Shown in pieces: positions 1 to 6,939 of a stretch of 11,452 bases of DNA. Both the position numbers and the translations under genes were made by a program. A model generated the notes under the pieces. It saw nothing but the letters and a program-made list of their open reading frames with translations. It was not told the DNA's origin and did no database searches. The stretch comes from Alphaproteobacteria bacterium. GTDB taxonomy: Bacteria; Pseudomonadota; Alphaproteobacteria; UBA8366. Positions within the stretch are counted from its first letter, which is position 1. The number at the start of each line of letters is the position of its first letter. The stretch covers positions 1 to 11,452 of the forward strand of contig JABJCS010000526.1 in assembly GCA_018665505.1 (NCBI GenBank), read 5' to 3'.

Positions 1-1
1 A

Positions 2-493
2 GAAAACGGCTTCACGCTCTGGGAATCTGGCGCGGTGACGCGCTATCTCTGCGCGAAATACAGCATGGGAGACCTCTATCCGGAGGATCTGCAAGCCCGT
101 GCGGCGGCGGATAAGTGGATGGATTGGAGCTCGATCAATTTTGCCGGGTTCAATTCCATTTATCTGGATCAATACTTCCGCGTCTCTGATGAAGAGCGTA
201 GCGCGGAGAAAATTAACGCGGCCGCGACGCAAGCGTTGCCAATGCTCGACATCTTGGACAAGCACCTTGCCGATAACGACTACCTCGGCGGTGACAAACT
301 CACCATGGCAGATTTCGCGGCAGGCTCGTTAATAGACCGCTGGATCCACTGGACACCGAACCGTCCTTCACATGCCAACGTGGAAGCGTACTACGAACGC
401 CTAGTGGCGCGACCAGCCTATAAAGAGCATGTCATTGGCGCTAATGCTGGACGCACGGCTAAGATCAAAAATGAGCTGATGCCTAACCTATAG
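2..493 (+). CDS. Glutathione S-transferase family protein, 3' part (5' end outside window)
   Basis: The frame is open from base 2, so the gene starts before the window and the first in-frame ATG (base 35) is internal. About 163 residues are visible. They begin at the end of the thioredoxin-like N-terminal domain with ENGFTLWESGAVTRYL. Its Glu-Ser pair matches the position that in GSTs contacts the gamma-glutamyl part of glutathione. The all-helical C-terminal domain follows, including the LGGDKLTMADFAAGS stretch that resembles the conserved helix-6 N-capping region (xTxAD) of GSTs. The usual role is conjugation or reduction of electrophiles with glutathione in the cytoplasm; the substrate cannot be told. 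The missing N-terminal part would hold the catalytic Ser/Cys/Tyr, so the class is uncertain (beta- or theta-like by general appearance). The stop TAG at 491-493 overlaps the convergent aminotransferase gene by six bases. Confidence 0.88.
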   Translation, partial: ENGFTLWESGAVTRYLCAKYSMGDLYPEDLQARAAADKWMDWSSINFAGFNSIYLDQYFRVSDEERSAEKINAAATQALPMLDILDKHLADNDYLGGDKLTMADFAAGSLIDRWIHWTPNRPSHANVEAYYERLVARPAYKEHVIGANAGRTAKIKNELMPNL

Positions 494-1867
494 GTCGCCC
501 TCATCGCGGAGCATGCGCACGGATTGGCGCATTGCTTCCGCGGTGCGTTCGATATCTTCGTCCGTATGTGCGGCCATCACCGTGCCGCCTGGTTTGCTGG
601 TGATATCGACGCCGTTGACCAACATGGCAATTCGAAGTTTTCCGGTTGCCGGATGGTTACCGGAATCGCGCATATGCTCGAAGCTCTGCGCATATCCATC
701 GAAGCTCTTTGGATCGATATCGCGGCCTTCTGGGTTGGTATAAACGAACCAAGCCGAATGATCGCCAAACGCCGCCCAGGGGATATTTTCCTCCGTGAAG
801 ACATCGTTTATGCGCGCGCGAATTTTGGCACCATTCGCACTGGCCCGCTTGCAAGCGTCGCTATCGCGAATTTCCGTCAGGGCGGCGACACCGGCGACCG
901 CCGACATCGGATTTGCATTGTATGTCCCTTGATGGCCGATCTTCTCGAAGCCTTTTTCTTCGGCGATTTCGAAATCGAGTAATTCAAGGATATCTGCGTG
1001 CCCGCAGACGGCACCACCGGGAAGTCCGCCAGAGAGAATCTTGGCGAGAGAGGTAAGGTCGGGCGTGATACCGTAATATGCCTGCGCACCACCTGGCGAT
1101 ACGCGAAAGCCCGTGACGACTTCGTCGAACATCAGCAATACGCCATTCTCGGTCGTGGCGTCCCTTACCGCCGCGACGAAATCTCGAGTGACCGGAACAC
1201 CGCCGAAACTTGCACCGGTCGGTTCCATGATAACGCCGGCGATATCGTCGCGCGATGACAGGGTCTCGCGTATCAATTGCTCGTTGCCAGGCTCGATCAA
1301 GATCACGTTCTCAATGATGCCGTCCAATACACCGGGAACTGGGCCGCCCGTGGCGCCTCCTTTGGCGCCGAAAGCAACGTGATCCTGCCAGCCATGGAAA
1401 TGGCAGATAAAGCGCACCAGTTTCGGTTTTTTGGTAAAGGCACGCGCGAGCCGGAAGGCCATGAGATTGGCTTCGGTACCAGAAGAAGTGAACCGCACGC
1501 GCTCCGCGCAGGGCACCATCTGGCGAACCAGTCCTCCCCATTCGACTTCCGCTGGATGGCCGGCGCCGAAATGGGTGCCTTTATCTAGCTGGGTATGGGT
1601 TGCCTCGATAATGCCTGGATAGTTATGCCCCAGGATCAACGCACCATGACCGCCGAAATAGTCGACGTATTCATTGCCGTCCACATCCCATTTCCGCGAG
1701 CCTTTCGCGTGGTCCACGTAAATGCCGTAGGGGTCGGTATGGCGGGAATCATGAGTGATGCCGCTCGGAAAGGTCTTGCGCGCGGTCGCGGCAAGTTCAG
1801 CGGATTTCTGCGTGCGCTCGCGATAGGCGGCGACGACTTTCGAATTGGTCAGAAGGCTATCAGGCAT
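488..1867 (-). CDS. Class III PLP aminotransferase, glutamate-1-semialdehyde aminomutase-like
   Basis: A complete 459-residue protein of aminotransferase fold type I, class III. Visible landmarks are the phosphate-binding SSGTEA (128-133), the FHGWQDH segment (157-163), FDEVVTGFR (247-255) with Asp248 expected to pair with the PLP ring nitrogen, and LAKILSGGLPGG with Lys276 as the likely Schiff-base lysine. GTYNANP (314-320) matches the conserved threonine region. These motifs are of the HemL type. The protein is longer than typical HemL (about 425-430 residues) and has a different C-terminal part, so transamination of some amino or keto acid is as likely as tetrapyrrole synthesis, and the substrate is unknown. 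The ATG is preceded by GGAG at good spacing (GGAGATACCG-ATG on the minus strand). The gene is divergent from the chemoreceptor and convergent with the GST gene, so it is probably monocistronic. Confidence 0.9.
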   Translation of the reverse strand: MPDSLLTNSKVVAAYRERTQKSAELAATARKTFPSGITHDSRHTDPYGIYVDHAKGSRKWDVDGNEYVDYFGGHGALILGHNYPGIIEATHTQLDKGTHFGAGHPAEVEWGGLVRQMVPCAERVRFTSSGTEANLMAFRLARAFTKKPKLVRFICHFHGWQDHVAFGAKGGATGGPVPGVLDGIIENVILIEPGNEQLIRETLSSRDDIAGVIMEPTGASFGGVPVTRDFVAAVRDATTENGVLLMFDEVVTGFRVSPGGAQAYYGITPDLTSLAKILSGGLPGGAVCGHADILELLDFEIAEEKGFEKIGHQGTYNANPMSAVAGVAALTEIRDSDACKRASANGAKIRARINDVFTEENIPWAAFGDHSAWFVYTNPEGRDIDPKSFDGYAQSFEHMRDSGNHPATGKLRIAMLVNGVDITSKPGGTVMAAHTDEDIERTAEAMRQSVRMLRDEGDL

Positions 1868-2120
1868 CGGTATCTCCGGGACAGGCGGGAAATTTCATTT
1901 ATTAACTTAAGCTATCACATCTTCACGGCGAACGAGAAAGACGAAATATCAGATTCTGATTTTCATCTGAATTTGAATCTTAGTTAACCAAATTTAAACA
2001 AAAAGGTACTTAGTATTAATGATAGGTGGTCGCACTTGATAGAGACGATGACCGTTATCTCCAATTTGCGGCCACGGACAAGCGCATTGGGCGGATACAA
2101 TCAGCATATTTCAGAAGAGC
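1868..2120. promoter_or_regulatory. AT-rich divergent intergenic region with a perfect dyad
   Basis: This stretch separates the aminotransferase (leftward) from the chemoreceptor (rightward) and must hold both promoters. It is clearly richer in A and T than the flanking genes, especially 1890-2030. Bases 1948-1960 form a perfect dyad, ATCAGA-T-TCTGAT. The overlapping TCAGAT (1949-1954) is repeated inverted as ATCTGA (1965-1970), so three related half-sites occur within 23 bases. This could be an operator for a dimeric regulator. I could not assign convincing -35/-10 pairs. No open frame here looks like a gene. Confidence 0.5.
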
Positions 2121-3866
2121 GTGTTTTGGCCGCTGGTACTGCCGGTACCGACGGTATTGTTGGTGATATTGATTGGCGCGGTTGTCTTAATCCCACGCTC
2201 GGTTGAGACAAATGCTCGTGACAACGCGGTGCGAGCGGGAAAGAAAACTGTTCAACAATTCAAGTCGTTGCGTGGTTATTATACGAGAAGCGTTATAAAA
2301 AAGACGGTAGCGAATGGTAAACCGCTGAAGCCTTCGTATAACCACAAAACAATGGAAGACGGCATTCCGTTGCCGGCAACTTTCATTCACGATATGAGCG
2401 AATTGCTGAAAGAAGAAGCGACCTCGATCTCGCTCTATAGCGGATATCCGTTTCCGAACCGGGCGGAACGTCAACTCGACGAGTTCCAAGCCGCAGCATG
2501 GAACTATTTAATTAAAAATCCGGAAAAGACCTTTAGTCGACAAGAATCCCGCGACGGGAAGCCGGTCGTCCGTGTCGCGGTTGCGGATCGGATGGTGGCT
2601 GACGCCTGTGTAAATTGCCACAATACCATTGCAGGTTCTCCAAAGGTTGATTGGAAACTGGGCGACGTGCGAGGCGTGTTGGAGGTCTCGAGCGATATTG
2701 GGGCGACGATTACCGCCGGTAATAAGCTCAGTACGACGATCATTCTCGCGATTATCGTCTCGGGCGCTGTGCTGATAACTCTCGTCGTCATCGGAGCTCG
2801 TCGCGTCACACAGCCATTAATTCGTATGAGCGACACCATGGATGAATTGGCTGACGGTGATACGAGCGTCGAAGTTCCAAGTGTGAACCGGGTCGACGAA
2901 ATAGGACGCATGGCCAATTCCGTGCAGATATTCAAGACCAACGCAATTGAAGCTGCAAAAATGAGAGACGAAGAACAGCAACGCGAACGGCAATCCATGG
3001 ACGAAAGGCGACAGTCGAGAAATCGCTTGGCCGATGATTTTGAAGGTTCCGTAATGCGCGTGGTTGAAAGTGTCGCCAGTTCGACGACCCAAATGCGCGG
3101 CGCTTCAGAATTAATGGTCAATGCCGCTGGACAGACCAGCGATCTGACGACGCTAGCGTCGAGCAATACCGAAGACGCGGTCGGCAATATCGAGACCGTG
3201 GCCTCCGCGGCGACCGAACTTTCGGCGTCTGTCGACGAGATTGCCCGGCAAGTAAAGCATTCCACGGGTGTGGCCGATCAAGCCGTGCAGGAGGCCAGTC
3301 GAACAAATAATACCGTTCAGGGCTTGTCTGAGGCTGTTCAACGGATCGGTGAGGTGGTCAATTTGATCACGGATATCGCAGAGCAAACCAACCTGTTAGC
3401 CTTGAACGCGACGATCGAAGCTGCGCGTGTGGGAGGTGCCGGCAAGGGTTTCGCCGTTGTCGCGGCGGAAGTGAAGAGCCTGGCGACCCAAACGGCGTCG
3501 GCGACAGAGGAGATTCGGACTCATATCGAATCCGTTCAAGAGGCCACCGGAGACGCGGTTGGTGCGATTGACGGTATCGGCGGCACAATCGGCGAGATCA
3601 ACGAGATTTCGGCAAACGTCGCCAGCGCTGTAGAGGAACAGCGCGCGGCAACCCAAGAAATTGCCCGTAGTATTGAGCAAGCGGTGGCGGGTGCGCAGGG
3701 TGTGCTTGGAAACATATCGGAAGTCTCCGCGACGGCTGAGGAGACTGGTCGAGCCGCACGCGAAGTTTTGACCGCGTCCTCCGAATTGTCAGAGCATTCC
3801 GGGACGTTGCGCGAGGAAGTTACGAGCTTTATCGCGCAAATTCGGCATTCGGGCGGGGCGTCCTGA
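2121..3866 (+). CDS. Methyl-accepting chemotaxis protein with CxxCH haem-type sensor domain
   Basis: A 581-residue transmembrane chemoreceptor. Order of parts: TM helix 1 (about 4-25); a periplasmic sensor (about 26-203) resembling the DUF3365/Tll0287-like family; TM helix 2 (about 204-226); HAMP (about 227-280); a coiled-coil signalling domain whose hairpin tip is around 415-455 (DIAEQTNLLALNATIEAAR). The sensor contains DACVNCHN, a CxxCH motif at 163-167 for covalent haem c, so redox, oxygen or NO sensing is plausible; the ligand is inferred. Output would be through CheW/CheA, none of which are in the window. The start is uncertain. GTG 2121 has only a purine run one base away and leaves almost no tail before TM1. 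The frame is open back to 2052 without ATG, GTG or TTG, so a rare upstream start (ATA 2106 or ATC 2100 after GGGCGGAT) is possible. The stop lies 14 bases from that of the convergent reductase. Confidence 0.93.
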   Translation: MFWPLVLPVPTVLLVILIGAVVLIPRSVETNARDNAVRAGKKTVQQFKSLRGYYTRSVIKKTVANGKPLKPSYNHKTMEDGIPLPATFIHDMSELLKEEATSISLYSGYPFPNRAERQLDEFQAAAWNYLIKNPEKTFSRQESRDGKPVVRVAVADRMVADACVNCHNTIAGSPKVDWKLGDVRGVLEVSSDIGATITAGNKLSTTIILAIIVSGAVLITLVVIGARRVTQPLIRMSDTMDELADGDTSVEVPSVNRVDEIGRMANSVQIFKTNAIEAAKMRDEEQQRERQSMDERRQSRNRLADDFEGSVMRVVESVASSTTQMRGASELMVNAAGQTSDLTTLASSNTEDAVGNIETVASAATELSASVDEIARQVKHSTGVADQAVQEASRTNNTVQGLSEAVQRIGEVVNLITDIAEQTNLLALNATIEAARVGGAGKGFAVVAAEVKSLATQTASATEEIRTHIESVQEATGDAVGAIDGIGGTIGEINEISANVASAVEEQRAATQEIARSIEQAVAGAQGVLGNISEVSATAEETGRAAREVLTASSELSEHSGTLREEVTSFIAQIRHSGGAS

Positions 3867-3880
3867 GCTACATAGGGTGA

Positions 3881-6193
3881 CTAGATAGTATTCGGCGGTG
3901 AAAAGACCGTAATTTCGGGAACTTCGCCGTCGAATTTTTCCATCTCGACCAATGTGCTGTGGGCCGTTGGGCCCTGTGCCAGTTTCGATGTGCCTTTATC
4001 TAGCGTCAGGACGTTCGGGTTACCGTGGCGATCCAAACTGCCGATCTGGCCGGGCTCCACGGGGTCGTACCAGGCACCTGTGGCAATTTCGACGACTCCG
4101 GACCGGACACCGTCTGTCAAAACCGCGCCGGCTAGAATGGCGCCGCGCCCATTGAAGATGCGTACCACGTCGCCGTCGCTAATACCGCGGGCGTTGGCAT
4201 CTGCCTTATTAATGCGGACGGGCTCACGGCCGGAAATCTTACTGTCTTGACTGACGCGTCCTTGATCCAGTTGAGCGTGAAGCCGGGTGTTCGGTTGGTT
4301 CGAAATCAGGTGAAGTGGAAATTCGGATACTGTATCCGATCCAAGCCATTCCGACGGTTCCATCCAGGTCGCATGGCCGGGGCAGTCGTCATAGTAAAAA
4401 CTATCGATGGTCTCGGAGAATATCTCAATCTTGCCGGACGGTGTGTCGCGGCGATACTTTTCGGGATCGGTGCGGTATTCGGCCAGGAACACAAAAGGTT
4501 CGCTCGGCTCAGGGCTCTCGGCATAGCCCTGTACCCAAAAGTCATCGAAATCGGACATTTCGATCTTCCGGCGGGCCGCCTGTTGGCGCGCGACGTCGTA
4601 AAGGTGGCGCAGCCATTCATCTTCGTCGCGACCTTCCGTAAAGGCATCTAAGACACCCATTTTCTCGGCAAAACCGGAGAAAATGTCATAGTCGTTGCGC
4701 GATTGTCCGACAGGATCGACTACTTTTTGCATCGCCAACCAATACCGATCCCGGGAACTGGCGCCGATATCGTTGCGCTCCATCGTGGTCGTTGCCGGCA
4801 GGACGATATCGGCAAAGCGCGCGGTCGAGGTCCACCAGGGCTCATTCACGATGATCGTCTCTGGTTTGTGCCAAGCTTCGATTAAGTGGTTTAGGTCCTG
4901 GTGGTGATGAAAAGGGTTGCCGCCACACCAATAGACTAAACGGATATCCGGATAGACGCGGTCCTCACCGTTGTATTGGTAGGAGGCTCCGGGGGTAAGG
5001 AGCAAGTCCGCGATGCGAGCGACGGGTATGAAATCACGCACCGGGTTTTCACCGGTTTGCATGACAGGGGAGGGAACGCGCATCGACGGGTTGCCGTAGC
5101 CGTTCATACTGCCGTAGCCAAACCCGCAGCCGCCACCCGGCAAGCCGATCTCTCCTAGCATTGCCGCTAGGGTGACGGTCATCCAGTAGGGTTGTTCCCC
5201 ATGATCGCCTCGCTGCAGTGAATAGGCGGTGCCGATCATTGTGCGTTTCGCCGCCATCTTTCGCGCCAAAGAGCGAATGGAGTCCGCATCAATTTCCGAC
5301 AAATTCGCGGCCCAATCGGCCGACTTCGGTTGGCCGTCTGACTCGCCAGTCAAATAATCGCGGAATTTGTCGAAGCCGATGCAATAACGCTCGAGGAAGG
5401 CTTCGTCGTGCAGGCCCTCGGTATAGAGCGTGTGCGCCAAACCGAGCATGATTGCGACATCACTGTTCGGTCGTGCAGCCCACCACTCCGCATCCAGATA
5501 ATCGGCGGTATCGTCGCGGCAGGGTGTGACGCTGACGAACTCAATGCCCGCCGCCTTGAGACGCGGGAGCCATTTGTGGGTCGAATGCTCTCCCATGCCA
5601 CCGGGCTCAACCTGTGTATTCTTCAATCCAATGCCGCCAAAAGAGACGAACAACTCGGTATTGGCTTCAATACTGTCCCAGGACGTATAGGGGCCATAGC
5701 CTGCTGCGGCACCGCCACCCAATACATGTGGGAGGATGACCTGTCCGGCGGCGTTGCTGTAGCTGTTGACGCTGGTTGTGAAGCCGCCGATGCATCCGAG
5801 GAACCGTTTCAGTAGCGTTTGCGCATGATGGAAGCGTCCGGCGCTGGACCATCCGTATGACCCGCCGAATATGGCTTGGTTTCCGAAGGTATTGCGAACT
5901 CGGTCCAACTCATTTGTTACGAGGTCGATGGCCTGATTCCATTCAATCGGAACAAACGGCTCGCCGCCACGGGCTTCGCGCCGACCACCGGGCCCGTCTT
6001 CTAGCCAGCCCTTGCGAACCATCGGCTGCTCGACCCGGCAATCGGAATAAAGCGCGTCGGACATCGATTCAATCAGCGGTGATGGTTTCGGATCTTCTTC
6101 GAAGGGGGTAACGCCGGTCATCCGGCCATCATCCACGAGAGCTGAAAAAGCGCCCCAATGCGAGCTTTGGCGGCGGCGAAGTGTGTCAGTCAT
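3881..6193 (-). CDS. Cytoplasmic molybdopterin S/N-oxide reductase (DMSO reductase/BisC family)
   Basis: A 770-residue Mo-bis-MGD enzyme of the DMSO/TMAO/biotin sulfoxide reductase family, complete in length. The N-terminal SSHWGAF, GGSYGWSSAGRFHHA (about 110-124) and SYSNAAGQ are family hallmarks. Ser146 in the last aligns with the serine Mo ligand, and Tyr113/Trp115 align with the active-site Tyr114/Trp116 of Rhodobacter DMSO reductase. The C-terminal MGD-binding domain (about 626-768) includes HGNPNVLTLDKGTSKLAQG. There is no Tat signal and no N-terminal cysteine cluster for an Fe-S centre, which points to a soluble cytoplasmic enzyme like BisC, perhaps reducing methionine or biotin sulfoxides. 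DMSO or TMAO remain possible. I chose ATG at 6193 because AGGA precedes it at good spacing; a frame extension to 6259 adds 22 residues without family likeness. No cytochrome, membrane anchor or chaperone gene (TorC/TorD type) lies nearby. Confidence 0.92.
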   Translation of the reverse strand: MTDTLRRRQSSHWGAFSALVDDGRMTGVTPFEEDPKPSPLIESMSDALYSDCRVEQPMVRKGWLEDGPGGRREARGGEPFVPIEWNQAIDLVTNELDRVRNTFGNQAIFGGSYGWSSAGRFHHAQTLLKRFLGCIGGFTTSVNSYSNAAGQVILPHVLGGGAAAGYGPYTSWDSIEANTELFVSFGGIGLKNTQVEPGGMGEHSTHKWLPRLKAAGIEFVSVTPCRDDTADYLDAEWWAARPNSDVAIMLGLAHTLYTEGLHDEAFLERYCIGFDKFRDYLTGESDGQPKSADWAANLSEIDADSIRSLARKMAAKRTMIGTAYSLQRGDHGEQPYWMTVTLAAMLGEIGLPGGGCGFGYGSMNGYGNPSMRVPSPVMQTGENPVRDFIPVARIADLLLTPGASYQYNGEDRVYPDIRLVYWCGGNPFHHHQDLNHLIEAWHKPETIIVNEPWWTSTARFADIVLPATTTMERNDIGASSRDRYWLAMQKVVDPVGQSRNDYDIFSGFAEKMGVLDAFTEGRDEDEWLRHLYDVARQQAARRKIEMSDFDDFWVQGYAESPEPSEPFVFLAEYRTDPEKYRRDTPSGKIEIFSETIDSFYYDDCPGHATWMEPSEWLGSDTVSEFPLHLISNQPNTRLHAQLDQGRVSQDSKISGREPVRINKADANARGISDGDVVRIFNGRGAILAGAVLTDGVRSGVVEIATGAWYDPVEPGQIGSLDRHGNPNVLTLDKGTSKLAQGPTAHSTLVEMEKFDGEVPEITVFSPPNTI

Positions 6194-6295
6194 TTGCTTT
6201 TTCCTGTCTGCATGGACTGCAATTCCGTTCCGTGTGTCATATATCTTCCAAAAGCACATAGGAAAATAGAGCGGAGTAGAGTTCGATCTCGTTAG

Positions 6296-6359
6296 TTCAA
6301 TGCTTGTATTGAATCGATATCGATTAATCGTGAATTATTAGAGCATTAATTAATAATTC
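6296..6359. promoter_or_regulatory. Cluster of perfect palindromes in divergent promoter region
   Basis: Between the S/N-oxide reductase (leftward) and the CMD-family gene (rightward), four exact dyads lie almost end to end. They are TTCAAT-N6-ATTGAA (6296-6313), AATCGATATCGATT (6312-6325), CGATTAATCG (6321-6330), and GAATTATTA-N10-TAATAATTC (6332-6340 with 6351-6359). The tract is strongly AT-rich. Such a stack fits operators for one or more dimeric regulators controlling one or both divergent genes. None matches the FNR consensus TTGAT-N4-ATCAA. The regulator is unknown. Some short palindromes are expected by chance in AT-rich DNA, but the 14-base and 9+9-base ones are less so. Confidence 0.5.
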
Positions 6360-6386
6360 TAAACTTTAACATTAAGTGAGATGCAG

Positions 6387-6935
6387 ATGCCACGTCTTCC
6401 GGAATTCGATGAGACCAAGCTGACCGAAGCACAGAAAGCGGTTTATGAAAGAATTAGCAGCGGCCCGCGCGGCGGGGTGAGGGGGCCGTTTAAGGCCTTG
6501 CTACAGGCTCCGGAGTTGGGCGATTTGGTTCAGGCCGTTGGCGGACATTTGCGATACAGCGGTGGACTTCCGGGCGATTTGCGGGAATTGGCGATTCTGG
6601 TGACCGGTCGTCACACGTCGGCGCAGTACGAATTCTTTGCCCATGCGCCGATCGGGATTGACGAGGGTCTCGACCCTGCCATTGTGGAAGCGGTCCGCAC
6701 TAAGCAGGAACCGTCTTTCAACGATGAGAAGACCGAAGTTGTCTACCGCTTCGCCAAGCAGATGAACGAGAAGCACAATGTCGACGATGCGACATTCGAG
6801 GCGGCGGTTGCACACTTCGGGCACCCGGGCGTCGTCGAGTTGGTCGTCCTTTGCGGCTATTACACGTTGATCGCTATGACCTTAAATTCGTTCGGAATTA
6901 CGCCGCCGGAGGGAGAAGAACCCTTTAGCGACTAA
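6387..6935 (+). CDS. Carboxymuconolactone decarboxylase-family protein lacking the AhpD cysteines
   Basis: A small all-helical protein of 182 residues from ATG 6387. I prefer this start because AGTGAG sits six bases upstream; ATG 6381 would have its Shine-Dalgarno adjacent to the codon. The core LRELAILVTGRHTSAQYEFFAHAP (about 66-88) matches the CMD fold signature, with Glu82 and His86 in the E-x3-H arrangement. The peroxidase CxxC of AhpD is absent; the only cysteine is Cys156 near the C-terminus. Activity as an alkylhydroperoxide reductase partner is therefore unlikely, and gamma-carboxymuconolactone decarboxylation or an uncharacterised role is possible. The protein is longer than classical PcaC (about 130 residues), and no aromatic-degradation genes accompany it. 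It is divergent from the S/N-oxide reductase, with the palindrome cluster between, so co-regulation is plausible. Its 3' end forms part of a perfect hairpin shared with the convergent CBS gene. Confidence 0.85.
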   Translation: MPRLPEFDETKLTEAQKAVYERISSGPRGGVRGPFKALLQAPELGDLVQAVGGHLRYSGGLPGDLRELAILVTGRHTSAQYEFFAHAPIGIDEGLDPAIVEAVRTKQEPSFNDEKTEVVYRFAKQMNEKHNVDDATFEAAVAHFGHPGVVELVVLCGYYTLIAMTLNSFGITPPEGEEPFSD

Positions 6936-6939
6936 AGGG
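6921..6939. terminator. Perfect 8-bp hairpin between convergent genes (possible bidirectional terminator)
   Basis: CCCTTTAG-CGA-CTAAAGGG is an uninterrupted 8-base stem with a three-base loop. It covers the last codons and TAA stop of the CMD-family gene and ends one base before the stop codon of the convergent CBS gene. It is symmetric, so it could form in both transcripts. No run of T follows on either strand, so it is not a textbook intrinsic terminator; it may protect 3' ends or act with Rho. Confidence 0.45.

Noticed and set aside
488..1867. Calling the class III aminotransferase hemL (tetrapyrrole synthesis)
   Set aside because: The motifs are HemL-like, but the protein is about 30 residues longer with a different C-terminal part and no haem genes nearby, so the specific name is not supported.
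2036..2049. Possible FNR box (TTGAT followed by AGAGACGAT) upstream of the chemoreceptor
   Set aside because: The second half-site matches only two of five consensus bases.
2048..2212. Small open frame from ATG 2048 upstream of and overlapping the chemoreceptor
   Set aside because: It runs out of frame into the chemoreceptor's TM1 codons, has no recognisable protein character and ends at a chance stop; more likely leader sequence.
2504..3265. 253-codon open frame antisense to the chemoreceptor
   Set aside because: It lies wholly inside a well supported gene, is rich in Ser/Thr/Ile in the way of mirrored codons, shows no family motif and has no independent context.
6194..6259. 22-residue N-terminal extension of the S/N-oxide reductase, possibly a signal peptide
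   Set aside because: It has no twin-arginine motif and no hydrophobic core, and the internal ATG at 6193 has a well placed AGGA and starts where family similarity begins.
6387..6935. AhpD-like peroxidase
   Set aside because: The CxxC motif required for that activity is absent.
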